Shown: positions 29,325 to 37,827, numbered from the stretch's first letter. The stretch: DNA of 64,000 bases from Rhodocyclaceae bacterium (GCA_016791105.1 JAEUNM010000048.1:1-64000), one strand, 5' to 3'. The notes: generated from the sequence alone by a model not told the origin. Program-made: numbers and translations.

Positions 29325-30326
29325 GTGCCCACCTACGTCATCGAACACGACACGCTGTACAGCTACAGCAGCCCGGTCGCGGTATCGCGCCAGTTGTTGC
29401 ACATGAGCCCACGTGCAACGCCGTGGCAGCGGGTGCTCGAACACCGCATCACGATAGAGCCGCACAATCACGAGCGCCGCGAGCGCGACGATTTCTACGG
29501 CAACCGCGTGGTCGATATCGCCATCGTGAGCGCTCACCGTGAATTGCGCGTGCGTGCCCGCTCCCTGCTCGAAGTGTTGCCACACGCCGCAAACCTGCAA
29601 AGCGTATACGCCCCGGCCTGGGAAGAAGTGCGCGCCGGCTTCGCCGCCTACCGCACCCAGGCAGCGCTGGATGCCTGGGCGTTCGCCTGCGAGTCGCCCT
29701 ATGTGCCTCTCCATCTGCCAGCGCTGGCGCGCTATGCCGACACCAGTTTCACGCCGGGCAGGCCGCTGCTGGAAGCGGTCGCCGATCTGAACACGCGCAT
29801 ACACGAAGAATTCGCCTTCGACGCGGAAGCCACTTCGGTCGCCACCCCCATGGAAGACGTGTTGCGCGAGCGGCGCGGCGTATGCCAGGATTTCGCCCAT
29901 CTGATGGCCGGCTGCTTACGCGCAAAAGGCTTGCCGGCGCGCTACGTGAGCGGCTATCTGCTCACCACGCCGCCGCCCGGCCGCCCCCGCCTGATCGGCG
30001 CCGACGCCTCGCACGCCTGGGTTTCGGTGTATTGCCCGCAGGAAAACGGCGCCTTGTGGATAGATTTCGACCCGACCAATAATTGCATCCCGGATACCGA
30101 GCACATGGTGCTGGGTTGGGGACGAGATTTTTACGACGTGACGCCCATGCGCGGCGTCATTCTGGGCGGTGGAGAGCAGAGCTTGAGCGTACACGTCACC
30201 GTGGTACCCGAGCACGAAGCCGAAAATCTGTTCCGCCAGCGCACCGAAAGAGAAAGTCCCGGCGGCGGAGCGCCACTCGCAAATACCCACGCCGGCACAC
30301 AAGGAAACGGCAACCCGGCTAACTGA
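29325..30326 (+). CDS. Transglutaminase-like cysteine protease family protein
   Basis: This 333-residue protein has the bacterial transglutaminase-like N-terminal region ([16 protein letters not shown]) and the catalytic domain: Cys187 in [10 protein letters not shown], His230 in ASHAWVSV and Asp249 in [11 protein letters not shown] 29325 directly abuts the TGA of the ATP-grasp/alpha-E gene, implying translational coupling. It probably cleaves or transfers amide-linked groups made or bound by its neighbours. The last 40 residues or so are polar, of low complexity, and may be disordered. No signal peptide is visible, so a cytoplasmic location is likely. Confidence 0.9.
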   Translation: MPTYVIEHDTLYSYSSPVAVSRQLLHMSPRATPWQRVLEHRITIEPHNHERRERDDFYGNRVVDIAIVSAHRELRVRARSLLEVLPHAANLQSVYAPAWEEVRAGFAAYRTQAALDAWAFACESPYVPLHLPALARYADTSFTPGRPLLEAVADLNTRIHEEFAFDAEATSVATPMEDVLRERRGVCQDFAHLMAGCLRAKGLPARYVSGYLLTTPPPGRPRLIGADASHAWVSVYCPQENGALWIDFDPTNNCIPDTEHMVLGWGRDFYDVTPMRGVILGGGEQSLSVHVTVVPEHEAENLFRQRTERESPGGGAPLANTHAGTQGNGNPAN

Positions 30327-30392
30327 TTGCGCCCATCGACCCCGTCCGGGCCGGCACATCCACCTGCGCGCGCCACAAGCCCGATGCGAGAC

Positions 30393-30421
30393 TTGCTTCG
30401 ATACGCATAATCAGCGATAAT
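30393..30421 (+). promoter_or_regulatory. Candidate sigma70 promoter of rpmE
   Basis: TTGCTT at 30393-30398, a 17-nt spacer and GATAAT at 30416-30421 form a reasonable sigma70 promoter. It would give a leader of about 60 nt before the rpmE ATG at 30488. This would let rpmE be expressed independently of the three genes upstream. Confidence 0.55.
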
Positions 30422-30487
30422 TTTTGTCTTTACTTTCGCCGCGGCGTGCGGCGCTCATTCTGGCGCGCGCCTTCCCGCGAGGACACC

Positions 30488-30700
30488 ATGAAACAAGGCA
30501 TACACCCCAATTACACCAACGTCGAAGTCCATTGTTCCTGCGGCAACACCTTCGTGACCCGTTCCACCGTCAACAAACCCGCCATACACGTGGAAGTTTG
30601 TTCGGCCTGTCACCCGTTTTACACGGGTAAGCAGAAAATCGTCGATACCGCCGGCCGCGTCGAACGTTTCCGCCAGAAATACGGGCGCCGTGCCGTGTAA
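30488..30700 (+). CDS. rpmE: 50S ribosomal protein L31 (zinc-binding form)
   Basis: This 70-residue ribosomal protein has the complete zinc-ribbon cysteines, CSC at 16-18 and CSAC at 38-41, so it is the C+ (zinc) type. It also has the conserved HPFYTGKQ segment. ATG 30488 was chosen because [14 protein letters not shown] is the canonical L31 start. It has its own upstream promoter candidate and a classical terminator downstream. In relatives it commonly follows rho directly; here three genes intervene. Confidence 0.97.
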   Translation: MKQGIHPNYTNVEVHCSCGNTFVTRSTVNKPAIHVEVCSACHPFYTGKQKIVDTAGRVERFRQKYGRRAV

Positions 30701-30723
30701 ATACGGTCCGATCCCGGTACACG

Positions 30724-30748
30724 AAAAGGCAGCATTGCTGCCTTTTTT
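30724..30748 (+). terminator. Rho-independent terminator of rpmE
   Basis: GGCAGC and GCTGCC pair around an ATT loop, with a preceding AAAA and a following run of six T at 30743-30748. It lies 23 nt after the rpmE stop codon and separates rpmE from the glycosyltransferase gene. Confidence 0.92.
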
Positions 30749-30781
30749 GTTGCCAAGCCCGCCGTCCACAGCCGCGCTGCC

Positions 30782-32404
30782 ATGCATCCGACGGTCGCCA
30801 ATTACAGCCTCGCGCCGCCCTCCCGCCATCTCGTTCTGGCGCTGTGCGCAGCCTATCTGCTGTTCGGCACGATAGGCCACGACCCCTGGAAAGCGGAGGA
30901 CGCCACCCAGTTCGGCATCGTGCTGGAATTTCTGCGCGGCGGAAATTGGCTGGTGCCGCGCGTGGTGGATGTGCCGCTGCTGGACAATCCGCCGCTCTAC
31001 CACTGGGTCGCAAGCGCATTTGCGCAGGCCCTGGGCTGGGCGCTGCCCCTGCATGACGCGATCCGCCTCACCAGCGCGCTGTTCTGCGCCCTGTTCCTGT
31101 TTTTCCTGCACCGCACCGCCCTGCTGCTGCATTCTCCGGCGGCTGCCGTAGCCGCCGTGCTGCTCGCGCTGGGAACGCTGGGCATATTGCCGCTCATGCA
31201 CGAAACGCAGCCGGCGATCGCCTGGCTCGCCGCGCTCGCGGCGGCTTACTGGGGTCTCGCACTATCGCCGGCGCGGCCGCTCCAGGCCGGTGTCATCCTT
31301 GGTCTGGCGCTGGGATTTGGCGCACTGTTCGGCGGCCTCACACCGCTCGCGATGGGCGCGGCCACGGCGCTGGGGATCACGGCCTGGCCGGGGTGGCGCT
31401 CGGCAAAACATCTGCTCGCCCTGCTGGTCGCATTTCCGATTGCCCTGCCCCTCGCAGCGGCCTGGCCGCTCGCGCTGGGCATGAAACATCCGGATTTGCT
31501 CGCCGCCTGGTGGGCACAGGAACTGACCGACCTCACCCCTAACCTCGGCGATCTGAATTCTGCCGCCCAGTTCCTGAGCATGCTCGGCTGGTACGCATGG
31601 CCGGCCTTTCCCATCCTGGCATGGACCCTGTGGCGCCACCGCCGTGAACTGGCCCGGCGCGAAATCGCCCTGCCCATCACCGCCTTCTGCGCCACATTGG
31701 TGGTGCTGGCCGTGGCCGGCAATGCGCGCACGCAATTTGCACTGCCGCTCATCCCGCCTCTCGTTTTGCTGGCATCGCTGGGCGCGGCGAATATGCGCCG
31801 CGGCGCAGCCAATCTGTTCGACTGGTTCGGCGTCATGACGGTCACGCTGTTTGCCGGCTTTATCTGGCTGGGCTGGCTGGCCATGCTCACCGGAGTGCCC
31901 GCGCGTCTGGCACGCCAGGCAACGCGGCTGGAACCGGGATTCGTCATGCAGTTTCACCCGCTACCCGTAGCCCTTGCAGCACTGCTTACGTTCGCCTGGA
32001 TTGCTTTGCTCGCGCGCTCACCCAAAGCGGGATTGCGCGGCAGTCTGCGCTGGGCGGCGGGCATGGTGCTGCTGTGGGGATTGATCACCACGCTGTGGCT
32101 GCCCTGGATCGATTACGGTAAAAGCTACCGCGGGTTGGCGCTATCGCTCGCACGCGCCCTGCCCCAGAACGCGCAGTGCATCGAGGAAATCGGCCTCGCT
32201 CCTTACCACCGGGCCAGCCTGTATTATTTTGAAGGCCTGCGTGTCCATCCGCCCGGCGGAAAGAATTGCCCCTTGCTGCTTACCTGGGAGTCCTCGCGCA
32301 ATCATGAAGGCCTTGCGCCCGGCCCAGGCTGGCAAAAAATATGGGATGGTCACCGTCCCGGCGACCGTAACGAACGCTTCCGCCTGTATCAACGGCAACC
32401 CTGA
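30782..32404 (+). CDS. Membrane glycosyltransferase, GT39/ArnT-like
   Basis: This 540-residue polytopic membrane protein has about 11-12 hydrophobic segments and a soluble C-terminal part. The first periplasmic loop carries the acidic pair of the PMT/ArnT family (DPWKAEDATQ) followed by DVPLLDNPPLYHW, a typical GT-C signature. GT39/GT83 enzymes transfer sugars from undecaprenyl-phosphate carriers to lipid A or proteins on the periplasmic side. The acceptor here is unknown. A FemAB-like gene follows 29 bp later on the same strand, which may hint at a shared envelope role. Confidence 0.82.
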   Translation: MHPTVANYSLAPPSRHLVLALCAAYLLFGTIGHDPWKAEDATQFGIVLEFLRGGNWLVPRVVDVPLLDNPPLYHWVASAFAQALGWALPLHDAIRLTSALFCALFLFFLHRTALLLHSPAAAVAAVLLALGTLGILPLMHETQPAIAWLAALAAAYWGLALSPARPLQAGVILGLALGFGALFGGLTPLAMGAATALGITAWPGWRSAKHLLALLVAFPIALPLAAAWPLALGMKHPDLLAAWWAQELTDLTPNLGDLNSAAQFLSMLGWYAWPAFPILAWTLWRHRRELARREIALPITAFCATLVVLAVAGNARTQFALPLIPPLVLLASLGAANMRRGAANLFDWFGVMTVTLFAGFIWLGWLAMLTGVPARLARQATRLEPGFVMQFHPLPVALAALLTFAWIALLARSPKAGLRGSLRWAAGMVLLWGLITTLWLPWIDYGKSYRGLALSLARALPQNAQCIEEIGLAPYHRASLYYFEGLRVHPPGGKNCPLLLTWESSRNHEGLAPGPGWQKIWDGHRPGDRNERFRLYQRQP

Positions 32405-32433
32405 GGCGCTGCGCCCTCCACAGCGCAATACCC

Positions 32434-33558
32434 GTGTTTCAGCTTACGCAGCTCACATCGATCGAAGAAATAGCGGCCGGCCAGTGGGACGCGCTGGCCG
32501 GCACAACCCCCTTCCTGCGCCACGCCTTCCTGGCCGCGCTGGAACGCAGCGGGGCGGCATCACCGGCAACCGGCTGGACCGCCTGCCATCCCTGTCTGTG
32601 GCAGGACGGCATACTGGTCGCATGCGCCCCCCTGTACCAAAAGCAGCATGGCTACGGTGAATTCGTATTCGACTGGGCCTGGGCCGAGGCCTGGGAACGG
32701 GCGGGCGGAAGCTATTACCCAAAACTGTCCTGCGCCATTCCTTTTACACCGGTGAGCGGACCGCGTCTGCTTGCGCGCGATGCCGATGCGCGCAGCGCGC
32801 TACTGCACCTCATGCTCGATTTCGCGCGCGCGCGCGACGTATCTTCACTTCACGTCCTGTTTCCGCCAGCGGAATTTTCCGCGCAATATGCCGCTGCCGG
32901 CCTCATGCCGCGGCAGGGTGTGCAGTTTCATTGGCACAACCGCGCTTACCGCGATTTCGAGGATTTTCTCGACGCGCTTACCGCCACGCGGCGCAAAAAA
33001 ATTCGTCAGGAAAGACGCCGCGTCGCCACAGCCGGCGTGGAAACCCGCGTTTTGACCGGAACCGAAATCGGCCCCGCAGAACTCGACCTGATCTACCGCT
33101 GTTACGCCAATACCTACCATATGCGCGGTCGCAGCCCCTATCTGTCGCGTCAGTTTTTCGATCAGTTGCAGCAGGACATGCCCTCCGCGCTGATGGCCGT
33201 GATCGCCTATCGCGACCAGCAACCGCTGGCCTGCGCGTTCAATCTGTATGACAAGGAGCGGCTGTACGGGCGCTACTGGGGAGAAATCGAGCATGTGCCG
33301 CTGCTGCATTTCGAATGCTGTTACTACGCCGGCATCGAATGGTGCATCGCGCACGGCTTGCAGGTATTCGAGGGCGGCGCCCAGGGCGAGCACAAAATCG
33401 CGCGCGGCTTCGACCCGGTCCTCACGCACTCCGCCCACTGGATTGCCGACCCGCGCTTCGCCAGCGCAGTAAAACAATGGCTTGCGCGAGAATCTGCAGC
33501 AACCGCCCTGTATTTGAAACAACTGGAAGAACGAGAGTCGTTCAGGCCGCGGCAATGA
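32434..33558 (+). CDS. FemAB-like / peptidogalycan biosynthesis protein (DUF482), GNAT superfamily
   Basis: The 374-residue protein matches the DUF482 (FemAB_like) family: an N-terminal ITSIEEI-type start (here TSIEEIAAGQWDAL), FDWAWAEAWERAGGSYYPKL, and a C-terminal EGGAQGEHKIARGF motif. Its fold is a tandem GNAT similar to the peptidoglycan cross-bridge enzymes FemA/FemB, but the acyl donor and acceptor of this family are not established. The start is GTG 32434, with no obvious ribosome-binding site. It follows the GT39-like gene closely and is probably co-transcribed. Confidence 0.87.
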   Translation: MFQLTQLTSIEEIAAGQWDALAGTTPFLRHAFLAALERSGAASPATGWTACHPCLWQDGILVACAPLYQKQHGYGEFVFDWAWAEAWERAGGSYYPKLSCAIPFTPVSGPRLLARDADARSALLHLMLDFARARDVSSLHVLFPPAEFSAQYAAAGLMPRQGVQFHWHNRAYRDFEDFLDALTATRRKKIRQERRRVATAGVETRVLTGTEIGPAELDLIYRCYANTYHMRGRSPYLSRQFFDQLQQDMPSALMAVIAYRDQQPLACAFNLYDKERLYGRYWGEIEHVPLLHFECCYYAGIEWCIAHGLQVFEGGAQGEHKIARGFDPVLTHSAHWIADPRFASAVKQWLARESAATALYLKQLEERESFRPRQ

Positions 33559-33752
33559 GTTGCGGGCGCCGCGCCGGAAACTGAGCGATCAAATCGGTCA
33601 CTAATGCTGCGCTGCAAAAACTTGCAACAAATGAACACACCCATGCAAGGCTTTGGAAACAAGCGCCGTGCATACTGGACGAACTGACCCGGCGCACTGC
33701 AAGCGAAATCGAAGCACTGCCGCAGCGGCCCGCCAGTGCTTGCGCGTCCAAC

Positions 33753-33815
33753 CGAACCCCTCCTCCGGCACTCATGTGCCAGATGTTGCCACCCTGCCCC
33801 GGGTGGCTTTTTTTT
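33753..33815 (+). ncRNA. Candidate small RNA 3' module: C-rich stretch, stem-loop, terminator
   Basis: A CCCCTCCTCC stretch at about 33757-33766, complementary to Shine-Dalgarno sequences, is followed by a perfect 5-bp hairpin (GGCAC 33767-33771, GTGCC 33776-33780) and an excellent terminator at 33788-33815. This is the layout of many trans-acting sRNAs: an exposed seed, a stem, then a terminator with U-run. The 5' end is unknown and could lie anywhere from about 33600; no convincing promoter was seen. The alternative is simply a long 3' UTR of the FemAB-like gene, which could itself be processed into an sRNA. The rest of the 33559-33885 gap has no gene. Confidence 0.45.
33788..33815 (+). terminator. 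Rho-independent terminator
   Basis: GCCACCC (33788-33794) and GGGTGGC (33801-33807) form a perfect 7-bp stem around TGCCCC, followed by eight T residues. It lies 230 nt beyond the FemAB-like stop codon and points away from coq7, which is on the other strand. Confidence 0.92.
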
Positions 33816-33885
33816 GCCTGCGCTGCGGCGAAACCTTGTGGTTCGGTGGCAGCACACAGCCGTGCCATCGAAAAGCGGAGGCAGT

Positions 33886-34506
33886 TCAGACGTAATAGGC
33901 CGTGCTGGTCATGAGCTTGGCCGAGGCGCGCATCATGAGACGCACGGGAGCCGGCAAATCGGCCCCGCCCAGAGCGATGGCGGTACGCGCATGTTTTGCT
34001 TCATCGGCACGCATCTGGTCCAGAATCGCGGCCGACTTGGCATCGGACTTGGGCAATCTGTCGATATGGCCGGCCAGATGCGCCTCGACCTGACGCTCGG
34101 TTTCGGCGAGGAAGCCCAAATTCCAGCGATCGCCAAATTTGCCAGCCAGCACACCGATTGCGAGCGCCCCGGAATACCAAAGCGGATTGAGCAAACTTTT
34201 GCGCCCGCCCATGTCGGCAATGCGGCGCTCGGTCCACGCCAGGTGTTCGGTTTCTTCCCACGCCGCCTGTTTGAAGGTGGCCCGCACGGACGCGTCCTTG
34301 GAGGTGAGTGCCTGGCCCTGGTAGAGCGCCTGCGCGCAGATTTCTCCGACATGGTTCACGCGCATGAGGGCACCGACATGGCGCTTTTCCTCGGGCGTCA
34401 GTTCGGCATCGGGCAGGTCATTGCCCGGTGTCGGACGCGAGCTGGGATGAGGGCCTACGATGGCACGCAAAGCCTTGTCGAATTCGATGATGAAGCGGTC
34501 AATCAT
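33886..34506 (-). CDS. coq7: Demethoxyubiquinone hydroxylase Coq7
   Basis: This 206-residue di-iron monooxygenase carries out the last hydroxylation of ubiquinone synthesis (2-polyprenyl-3-methyl-6-methoxy-benzoquinone to its 5-hydroxy form). The carboxylate/His ligands of the ferritin-like fold are visible in [31 protein letters not shown] and ADEAKHA. ATG 34506 has a GGGGG-type ribosome-binding site. It is preceded by the CNP1-like gene on the same strand, 39 bp upstream, an arrangement I associate with betaproteobacteria. Confidence 0.94.
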   Translation of the reverse strand: MIDRFIIEFDKALRAIVGPHPSSRPTPGNDLPDAELTPEEKRHVGALMRVNHVGEICAQALYQGQALTSKDASVRATFKQAAWEETEHLAWTERRIADMGGRKSLLNPLWYSGALAIGVLAGKFGDRWNLGFLAETERQVEAHLAGHIDRLPKSDAKSAAILDQMRADEAKHARTAIALGGADLPAPVRLMMRASAKLMTSTAYYV

Positions 34507-34545
34507 GCTGGCAACCCCCGGTGCAAAATTTTGACTTGCCGAACG

Positions 34546-35133
34546 TCAAGGCATCGAGTCTTTGGCTTTGAAACTGCCTTTCAAATTCCGGATCGCTTCG
34601 GCCTTGTCGCGCACGATGGACTGGTCGGGACAGAATACGTCTCTGGCGAGCACCATTTCGTGGCGGTTTTTGGTGGAGCCGATGTTCACCGGCCGCCAGC
34701 GCGAATCGCGCACCGGCTTCCAGGTGCCGTCAGCCGCGCCTATCGCGTACAAGCGCACTTCCGACGTTTCGCAGCGCTGTCCTTCGAAGGTCACATTGGT
34801 CGCGCCGCCTGACGTGCGTACCACTTGCGCATAGCGCACGACACCGTCCGCGCCTATGTCTATGGTTTCCGGGTCGATGAAAAAGTGATTGGGGCTGATC
34901 TGCCCACCAAAAAATTCGATCAGCCTCGATGCATCGGGCGGCGGCGGTAGCTTGGTTTCGCCTTCCTCCCAGGGTTCGCGATCCAGATCGTCTTTGAGAA
35001 AGCCACCCGCACTGACACCTGAAGACGGCAAGCCGGCAGCGAAAACGATACAGGCCACGCCGGCAAGCCATAACAGGCGGCGGCTGCGTTGGCCGTTTAA
35101 AAATTCAGGTGGGAAATGGTCGTGCTGCGGCAT
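34546..35133 (-). CDS. CNP1-like family exported protein
   Basis: This 195-residue protein has an N-terminal hydrophobic segment (about 19-36, after a RSRR basic patch) that looks like a signal peptide. Its mature domain matches the CNP1-like family, with REPWEEGETKLPPPPDA and FFIDPETIDIGADGVVRY. The family takes its name from a cryptic neisserial protein, is found mainly in betaproteobacteria and has no known function. ATG 35133 is preferred over upstream codons because it gives a normal signal-peptide n-region. Confidence 0.85.
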   Translation of the reverse strand: MPQHDHFPPEFLNGQRSRRLLWLAGVACIVFAAGLPSSGVSAGGFLKDDLDREPWEEGETKLPPPPDASRLIEFFGGQISPNHFFIDPETIDIGADGVVRYAQVVRTSGGATNVTFEGQRCETSEVRLYAIGAADGTWKPVRDSRWRPVNIGSTKNRHEMVLARDVFCPDQSIVRDKAEAIRNLKGSFKAKDSMP

Positions 35134-35245
35134 GGGATCAGATGAAGGCGACAAAGGACGCCGGCGATGATACCTGCCGACGAAACATGGCCCGCATGCT
35201 ATCACGCGGGCGCGCTCGGCAAGCGCGCGCCGCCAGATGACTCGC

Positions 35246-35827
35246 TCAGGCGAAATCGCGCGTCAAGGCGTCACGCACGGCCGGCGGCAGCGGGCTTAGC
35301 GTGGCCTCATAGGCCGCGTGATCGACGCCGGCCGAGAGCGCGGCACCGCCGGCGAGCGCAGCGAGCATGTCCGGCGTGAATTCGAAGCGCAGAAAATGCA
35401 CGGCAGCGGTTTTTTCCTCGTTCTCGCGTTCCAGATCTTCATCCGCGATGGCATACACGCGCGCCTTGCCCTCCACCTGCAGCCACACCCTCTGCTCGAC
35501 GCCTTTGAGCATTCCCAGCCAGCGCCGCCGCTCATCCACTTCCGGGAATTCGATCATCATGGTTGCCTTCAGATTGCTGCCGTCCGGCACCAGCGGGTTG
35601 TATGCAGACAATTCTTCGGCGATACCGGCTTCTTCGAATACGCGTTCGATGCGCAGCATTTCCTGTATCTGATAGCGCACCGTCAATTCGTCCTCGAACG
35701 CCAGGGTGATGTTGGGCCCCAGCGCAAGGCTGCGATTCTTCTTGTGTGCCAGCACCTGCGCGCGAAACGCCGTGCGCTCGCGCGCGTACTGCTCCAGGCT
35801 CATCAAACTGTCACGGCTCACCGCCAT
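35246..35827 (-). CDS. DUF3501 family protein
   Basis: This 193-residue soluble protein matches the DUF3501 family, with RTAFRAQVLAHKKNR and the LTVRYQIQEMLRIER segment. Its function is unknown. It is the last gene of the operon rubrerythrin - Fe-S oxidoreductase - DUF3501. It starts 3 nt after the Fe-S gene stop codon with a good GGAG site. The consistent pairing of these three families points to oxidative-stress or anaerobic redox work. Confidence 0.92.
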   Translation of the reverse strand: MAVSRDSLMSLEQYARERTAFRAQVLAHKKNRSLALGPNITLAFEDELTVRYQIQEMLRIERVFEEAGIAEELSAYNPLVPDGSNLKATMMIEFPEVDERRRWLGMLKGVEQRVWLQVEGKARVYAIADEDLERENEEKTAAVHFLRFEFTPDMLAALAGGAALSAGVDHAAYEATLSPLPPAVRDALTRDFA

Positions 35828-35830
35828 GCT

Positions 35831-37174
35831 TCACTCCAATCCGTAGGCCATGCACAGCAGTGAAATCGGATGCGCGCGGGTCGCATTGCTGCCACCGTGG
35901 TTTTCGCGTATGCCCTGCATGATGTGGCGACCGGCGATGGGGCAGTCGGAACTGACGAAATCGGGCGCCGCCGCCTGCATTTGTTTGAACACCGGCTTGC
36001 CGATTTTCATTGACATCGAGAAGAACTCTTCTTTCACACCCCAGGTGCCGTCGTGCCCGGCGCAGCGCTCGACGGTGGTCACCTTGGTACCGGGCACCAT
36101 CTGCAGCATTTCGCGAGTCTTTTGTCCGACGTTCTGCACCCGGCCGTGGCAAGGTATGTGGTAGGACACCTTGCCCAGTTCACGCTTGAAGTCGGTTTTC
36201 AGCAGTCCGTCCTTGGTGCGCAGCACGAAATATTCGAAAGGTTCGAACATCGCATCCGCCACCAGCTTTACGTCGGCATCGTCCGGGAACAGCAGGGGCA
36301 ATTCTGCCTTGTACATGAGCGTGCAGGACGGCACCGGGGTCAGAATGGCATAGCCGGCACGCGCCAGTTCGGCCAACTGCGGGATGTTGATGTCCTTGAG
36401 CCGGGCTACGCCTTCCAGATCGCCCAATTCCAGCTTGGGCATGCCGCAACAGGCTTCCTTTTGCGCCAGAACTGCCGGTATTTCATTGTGTTCGAGCAGC
36501 TTGACGAGATCGCGGCCTATGCCGGGTTCGTTGTAGTTGATGTAGCAGGTCGAAAAAATAGCCACTTTGCCCGGCGTGCGCTTGCCGTCGCGCACCGCAA
36601 AATCCTGCCGCGGCGCCGGCCCGGAACGGAATTTCGACGGACTGTAAGGCGGCAATTCGCGGTCTTTATGAACCCCCAGCACGCCTTGCAGGGCTTTACG
36701 CGCCAGCGGCTGGCGATTCATGAAATTCACCGTCTGCGCCACCACCGGTATCGCCGACAACTTGCCCATGGCATCGGTGCTGGTAAGCAGTTTGTCGCGC
36801 AGCCGTACCTGCCCTTTTTGAAATTTGACCGCTTTCGCGCGCAGCATCAGGTGCGGGAAATCGAGATCCCACTCGTGCGGCGGCACGTAGGGACATTTGG
36901 TCATGAAACACATGTCGCACAGGTAGCATTGATCGACCACCTCGGTGTACTTCGCAACCGGAACGCCATCCATTTCGCCGGTCGGACCATTATCGACAAG
37001 GTCGAACAGGCGCGGGAAAGCATTGCACAGGTTTACGCAGCGCCGGCAACCGTGGCAGATGTCGAATACCCGATGCAGTTCGGCGTTGAGCTTTTCCTCG
37101 TCGTAGAACGCAGCGTCTTTCCAGCTTATCGGATGGCGCTTGGGAGGCTCCAGACTGCCTTCTCGCTTGGTCAT
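35831..37174 (-). CDS. GlpC/HdrD-like Fe-S oxidoreductase (CCG domains)
   Basis: The 447-residue protein has two 4Fe-4S motifs, CxxCxxCxxxC near residue 40 ([11 protein letters not shown]) and near 83 ([12 protein letters not shown]). Two cysteine-rich CCG-type domains follow ([14 protein letters not shown], then [11 protein letters not shown]). This is the layout of GlpC, the anchor/electron-transfer subunit of anaerobic glycerol-3-phosphate dehydrogenase, and of heterodisulfide reductase D. No glpA/glpB is present. The rubrerythrin and DUF3501 neighbours suggest a peroxide-related electron route instead. ATG 37174 has GGAG upstream. Confidence 0.92.
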   Translation of the reverse strand: MTKREGSLEPPKRHPISWKDAAFYDEEKLNAELHRVFDICHGCRRCVNLCNAFPRLFDLVDNGPTGEMDGVPVAKYTEVVDQCYLCDMCFMTKCPYVPPHEWDLDFPHLMLRAKAVKFQKGQVRLRDKLLTSTDAMGKLSAIPVVAQTVNFMNRQPLARKALQGVLGVHKDRELPPYSPSKFRSGPAPRQDFAVRDGKRTPGKVAIFSTCYINYNEPGIGRDLVKLLEHNEIPAVLAQKEACCGMPKLELGDLEGVARLKDINIPQLAELARAGYAILTPVPSCTLMYKAELPLLFPDDADVKLVADAMFEPFEYFVLRTKDGLLKTDFKRELGKVSYHIPCHGRVQNVGQKTREMLQMVPGTKVTTVERCAGHDGTWGVKEEFFSMSMKIGKPVFKQMQAAAPDFVSSDCPIAGRHIMQGIRENHGGSNATRAHPISLLCMAYGLE

Positions 37175-37227
37175 TTTGTTGCTCCGGCGATAGACACGCG
37201 CAGGCGATACATATTGCCCGCGTCGAA

Positions 37228-37258
37228 ATCCGGCGGCCGCGTGGCGCGGCCGCCGGAT
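37228..37258 (-). promoter_or_regulatory. Perfect 14-bp stem-loop between rubrerythrin and the Fe-S gene
   Basis: Positions 37228-37241 and 37245-37258 are perfect complements around a TGG loop. Read on the coding strand it begins 11 nt after the rubrerythrin stop codon and is followed by only a short T run (ATTTCG). It probably protects the rubrerythrin message or partly stops transcription, so the downstream genes would be less expressed. Confidence 0.65.
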
Positions 37259-37269
37259 GCTGCAGGCGA

Positions 37270-37692
37270 TCAGTCGGCCACCAAGGTGTCGAGCGCTTTC
37301 TTGAAGCGATTGGCGTGCGAACGCTCGGCTTTGGCCAGCGTTTCGAACCAGTCGGCGATTTCCTCGAAACCTTCCTCGCGGGCGGATTTGGCCATGCCCG
37401 GGTACATGTCGGTGTACTCGTGGGTTTCGCCGGCAATCGCGGCCTTGAGGTTGTCCTGTGTGGCGCCTATCGGCAGGCCCGTCGCCGGGTCGCCGACCGC
37501 CTCGAGGTACTCGAGGTGGCCGTGTGCGTGGCCGGTTTCACCTTCGGCAGTGGAGCGGAACACCGCCGACACGTCGTTGTAACCTTCGACGTCAGCTTTG
37601 GCCGCGAAGTACAGATAGCGGCGGTTGGCCTGCGATTCACCCGCGAACGCGGCCTTGAGGTTCTCCTCGGTCTTGGTTCCTTTCAGGGACAT
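37270..37692 (-). CDS. Rubrerythrin, short form without rubredoxin domain
   Basis: This 140-residue ferritin-like di-iron protein is expected to reduce hydrogen peroxide. Two helix-pair repeats carry the metal ligands ([47 protein letters not shown]). The C-terminal rubredoxin domain of classical rubrerythrin is absent, so an external electron donor is needed. The Fe-S oxidoreductase directly downstream is a natural candidate. ATG 37692 is preferred because the conserved [11 protein letters not shown] start follows. Confidence 0.94.
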   Translation of the reverse strand: MSLKGTKTEENLKAAFAGESQANRRYLYFAAKADVEGYNDVSAVFRSTAEGETGHAHGHLEYLEAVGDPATGLPIGATQDNLKAAIAGETHEYTDMYPGMAKSAREEGFEEIADWFETLAKAERSHANRFKKALDTLVAD

Positions 37693-37758
37693 GGCACTCT
37701 CCTGTTTATCGATGACGAACGAAAGAGCCGCTGCCCGAAATGGGCAGCGGGCAGACAA

Positions 37759-37784
37759 AGTATAACTCTTAGACTTAGTTTAAG
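37759..37784 (-). promoter_or_regulatory. Rubrerythrin promoter with overlapping operator-like palindrome
   Basis: On the coding strand a TATACT -10 box (37764-37759) lies just downstream of an imperfect 7-3-7 inverted repeat at 37768-37784 (arms CTTAGAC/GTTTAAG on the plus strand, one mismatch). The palindrome fills the usual -35/-10 spacer, where a repressor would act. No consensus -35 box is present. The regulator cannot be named; Rrf2-type or other redox regulators are possible. Confidence 0.5.
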
Positions 37785-37827
37785 GCTGACAACCCCGGAG
37801 CGCAAGCGCGCGCCGGGGTTTCTGGAT

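Noticed and set aside
31246..31957. Open frames antisense to the GT39-like gene
   Set aside because: Overlapping antisense frames with no domains; the plus-strand gene has clear membrane helices and GT-C motifs.
33631..33687. Tiny open frame (18 codons) in the sRNA candidate region
   Set aside because: No ribosome-binding site and no recognisable peptide; the RNA structure explains the region better.
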